Assembly (NCBI GenBank): GCA_947178195.1
Contig: CAMWXM010000178.1
Coordinates: forward strand, 1 to 5,896
Length of the DNA stretch: 5,896 nucleotides
Origin: an uncultured Ruminococcus sp.
GTDB taxonomy: Bacteria > Bacillota > Clostridia > Oscillospirales > Ruminococcaceae
Reading direction: 5' to 3'
Of the stretch, positions 4,251 to 5,896 are shown one piece after another. How positions within the stretch are numbered: the stretch's first letter is position 1; the number at the start of each line of letters is the position of its first letter. The translations under genes were made by a program, and so were the position numbers. The notes below the pieces were generated by a model. It saw only the letters and a program-made list of their open reading frames with translations, did no database searches and was not told where the DNA came from.

Positions 4251-5819
4251 TTATTTAGTGATTTTTTCAATTTTGCAAGTATGCTGTTTATCGTCTTTAT
4301 TGTAATTGATTCCGACAAGTAAAATTTCTCCGGAATAATCTTTCAGACAATCTACATACTTTTTTTGCTTTATCTGATCTATTGCAGTTTCTGCCGATTT
4401 ATCCCATTTTAACTCCACTATAAACGCCGAAGCCTGGCAAGCTCTTCTCGGTACAAATACCAGATCGGCAAATCCATCGCCGCTTGGAAGTTCACGATAC
4501 ATAGTATAATCTTTTTTTGCAGAATAATACGCAAGCGAAAGAACGCATGACAGCGAATTTTCATTATTGTATTGAAGAATAGACGTATTTTCACGATGTA
4601 CCTGTTCTACAATTTCAGCTGCTTTTTCTTCGTCCATAGCAAGTGTTGCCTGCAATAACTTTTCAGAAAGCTGCAATGACTTCATAACATCATTCCATCC
4701 TAATACCCGAACGGTACTGATAAATTGTTCTCGTATTTCATAATTTGGAATGAAAATTTCTTTTGTATCGGAGTCATAAGCGAGATATCCCAAATGAATC
4801 AGCAGCGTCAGGACGTCGTCTTGTATTTCAAATGTTACCATATCGTTGGTAAACGTGGTCGTATCAATTTTCTTTCGTTCTCCGGCAATTAGGCTGATGA
4901 TCGTATCACGCAAGCCGTCGTAATTCATTTCAATGTAGGTACGAATGGATTCATAGGTTTCTGTTTTTGTCCAATAATTATTGAATTTTTTCCGCATCAT
5001 TGCTTCTACAACAGATTTCGGATTGTAGATCGACAGTTGGCTTAAACTATATCCGTCATACCATTTTTTTGTTTCAGTAAAATCCATACCGTGATCTTTG
5101 CATAACATATTAACTTCGTTTTCAGTAAAGCCTGTAAATTCTTCAAGCGGTTCAGCGTCGGTCATAGAAAACTCGTCAAACATATTAAGCGCTGAATGAT
5201 CGCCGTACTTTTTGATTGGCAGTATACCGGTCATATAAACAAGAGCCACATACGGCTGATTTTTAAGTAAATTTCTCAAAAATTTAAGGTATGCTTTCTG
5301 TGCAGTTTTATCTTCTTTATGCTCCCGAAAAATACAATCCCACTCGTCAATTATGAAAATAAAGGGGATTTTTGTTGCATTAAATATTGTTGCAAGTACC
5401 TTATCCAATGTTTTACGGCTTGGCATTTGAACATCAGGGAATGAATTTAGCAGTTCCTCTGTGATATCGTCCTTGATAAACTGCACCATTTCTTGAACGT
5501 TTTCAGCTTCATCCATAAATGGTGGAACATTCAAATGAATTACATTGTATTGATTCAGATGTTTCTCAAAATCAGGACACTGTGCGATTTTGAATCCTGC
5601 AAATAGTTCTTTTGAATCGCAGCCACGGCTATAATATGCCACAAGCATATTTGCTGCCATTGATTTGCCGAATCGCCTTGGTCGGCTTACACATATATTT
5701 TTATCTGAAGTCCTTATTTTTTGATTGGTATAAGCAATCAATTCTGTTTTATCAATGTAAATATCTGAGTTTACCGCATCTTGAAATTCCACATGATTCG
5801 GATTTAAATAAATTCCCAT
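4251..5819 (-). CDS. AAA-ATPase-like protein with C-terminal PD-(D/E)XK nuclease-type domain
   Basis: The 522-residue protein matches the two-part family with an AAA-ATPase-like N-terminus (PF09820 type) and a PD-(D/E)XK superfamily 9 C-terminus (DUF1703 type). The usual length is about 500-580, so it looks complete. In order: IYIDKTELI (20-28); Walker A SRPRRFGKS (45-53); Walker B FIFIIDEWD (153-161) with catalytic E159; MTGILPIKKYGDHSALNMF (196-214), a family signature; WYDGYS (253-258); a helical middle; then the nuclease-like core with E443, D452 in DGFADLVF, ELK at 469-471, and Q482 in a following helix. The nuclease core residues appear present. The family is abundant in gut Firmicutes and Bacteroidetes, and its biological role is not established. 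GGAGGT at 5826-5831 is six bases before the ATG. It is transcribed alone, ending in its own terminator. Whether it belongs to the int element is unknown. Confidence 0.9.
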   Translation of the reverse strand: MGIYLNPNHVEFQDAVNSDIYIDKTELIAYTNQKIRTSDKNICVSRPRRFGKSMAANMLVAYYSRGCDSKELFAGFKIAQCPDFEKHLNQYNVIHLNVPPFMDEAENVQEMVQFIKDDITEELLNSFPDVQMPSRKTLDKVLATIFNATKIPFIFIIDEWDCIFREHKEDKTAQKAYLKFLRNLLKNQPYVALVYMTGILPIKKYGDHSALNMFDEFSMTDAEPLEEFTGFTENEVNMLCKDHGMDFTETKKWYDGYSLSQLSIYNPKSVVEAMMRKKFNNYWTKTETYESIRTYIEMNYDGLRDTIISLIAGERKKIDTTTFTNDMVTFEIQDDVLTLLIHLGYLAYDSDTKEIFIPNYEIREQFISTVRVLGWNDVMKSLQLSEKLLQATLAMDEEKAAEIVEQVHRENTSILQYNNENSLSCVLSLAYYSAKKDYTMYRELPSGDGFADLVFVPRRACQASAFIVELKWDKSAETAIDQIKQKKYVDCLKDYSGEILLVGINYNKDDKQHTCKIEKITK

Positions 5820-5849
5820 AACCGCACCTCCGATCTTATAGTATTAGTA

Positions 5850-5896
5850 ATTTCTCTTATACCCATCTGACGCTGCCGACGAATAGCCTTGTTTAG
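5850..5896 (-). other. Illumina Nextera adapter and index sequence (assembly artefact)
   Basis: Read on the minus strand from the right edge: CTAAAC (the P5 tail CTACAC with one change), AAGGCTAT (the Nextera XT i5 index S520 as I recall it), TCGTCGGCAGCGTC (exact Nextera read-1 adapter), then the Tn5 mosaic end AGATGTGTATAAGAGACAG with three changes. By hand, 43 of 47 positions match in the correct order. On the plus strand this is what a read running through a short insert into the adapter would give. It is almost certainly not genomic, and native sequence probably ends near 5849. Confidence 0.93.

Noticed and set aside
5832..5896. C-terminal end of an upstream minus-strand gene, or promoter elements, before the ATPase gene
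   Set aside because: The apparent coding and GTATAAGAG signals fall inside the Nextera adapter sequence.

Overview
The window looks like part of a mobile element, or its edge, in a low-GC Firmicute, probably a gut clostridium of the Ruminococcus/Oscillospiraceae type. This is inferred from strong AGGAGG-type ribosome binding sites, AT-rich gaps, and a Tn916-like Int/Xis pair whose closest familiar relatives are in clostridia. Every credible gene is on the minus strand, so transcription runs from high to low coordinates.

Right to left: (1) At 5850-5896 the window ends in what reads as Illumina Nextera adapter sequence, not genome, so this is probably a contig end. (2) 4251-5819 encodes an AAA-ATPase-like protein with a C-terminal PD-(D/E)XK nuclease-type domain, closed by a strong hairpin terminator at 4215-4244. 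(3) 3783-4022 and 3551-3790 are two tandem, overlapping, paralogous excisionase-like genes. They lead into a tyrosine recombinase at 2295-3539. The stop codon of the second xis gene lies against the Shine-Dalgarno of int, so the three genes form a tight, probably translationally coupled recombination operon. (4) 1841-2294 holds no credible gene. It has two clusters of a GATGTAA direct repeat (five copies), a pair of longer imperfect repeats, and inverted repeats. Lying just downstream of int, it is the best candidate for the Int-binding/attachment region. (5) 1331-1840 is a small P-loop kinase-like protein with its own terminator. (6) 1-1171 is a multi-repeat zinc-ribbon protein (DUF4379 type). 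It is interrupted by an in-frame TGA where the repeat calls for a cysteine, and the same frame stays open beyond the stop to the left edge.

Together, the xis-xis-int cassette and the repeat-rich tract form a recombination module. The ATPase/nuclease protein on one side, and the kinase and zinc-ribbon genes on the other, could be cargo or flanking chromosome. Only one end of any element is visible, so its boundaries cannot be fixed. I found no RNA gene, CRISPR array or insertion sequence, and no recognisable new defence system. The best leads are the putative attachment region, the duplicated xis genes, the TGA-for-Cys interruption and the adapter artefact.
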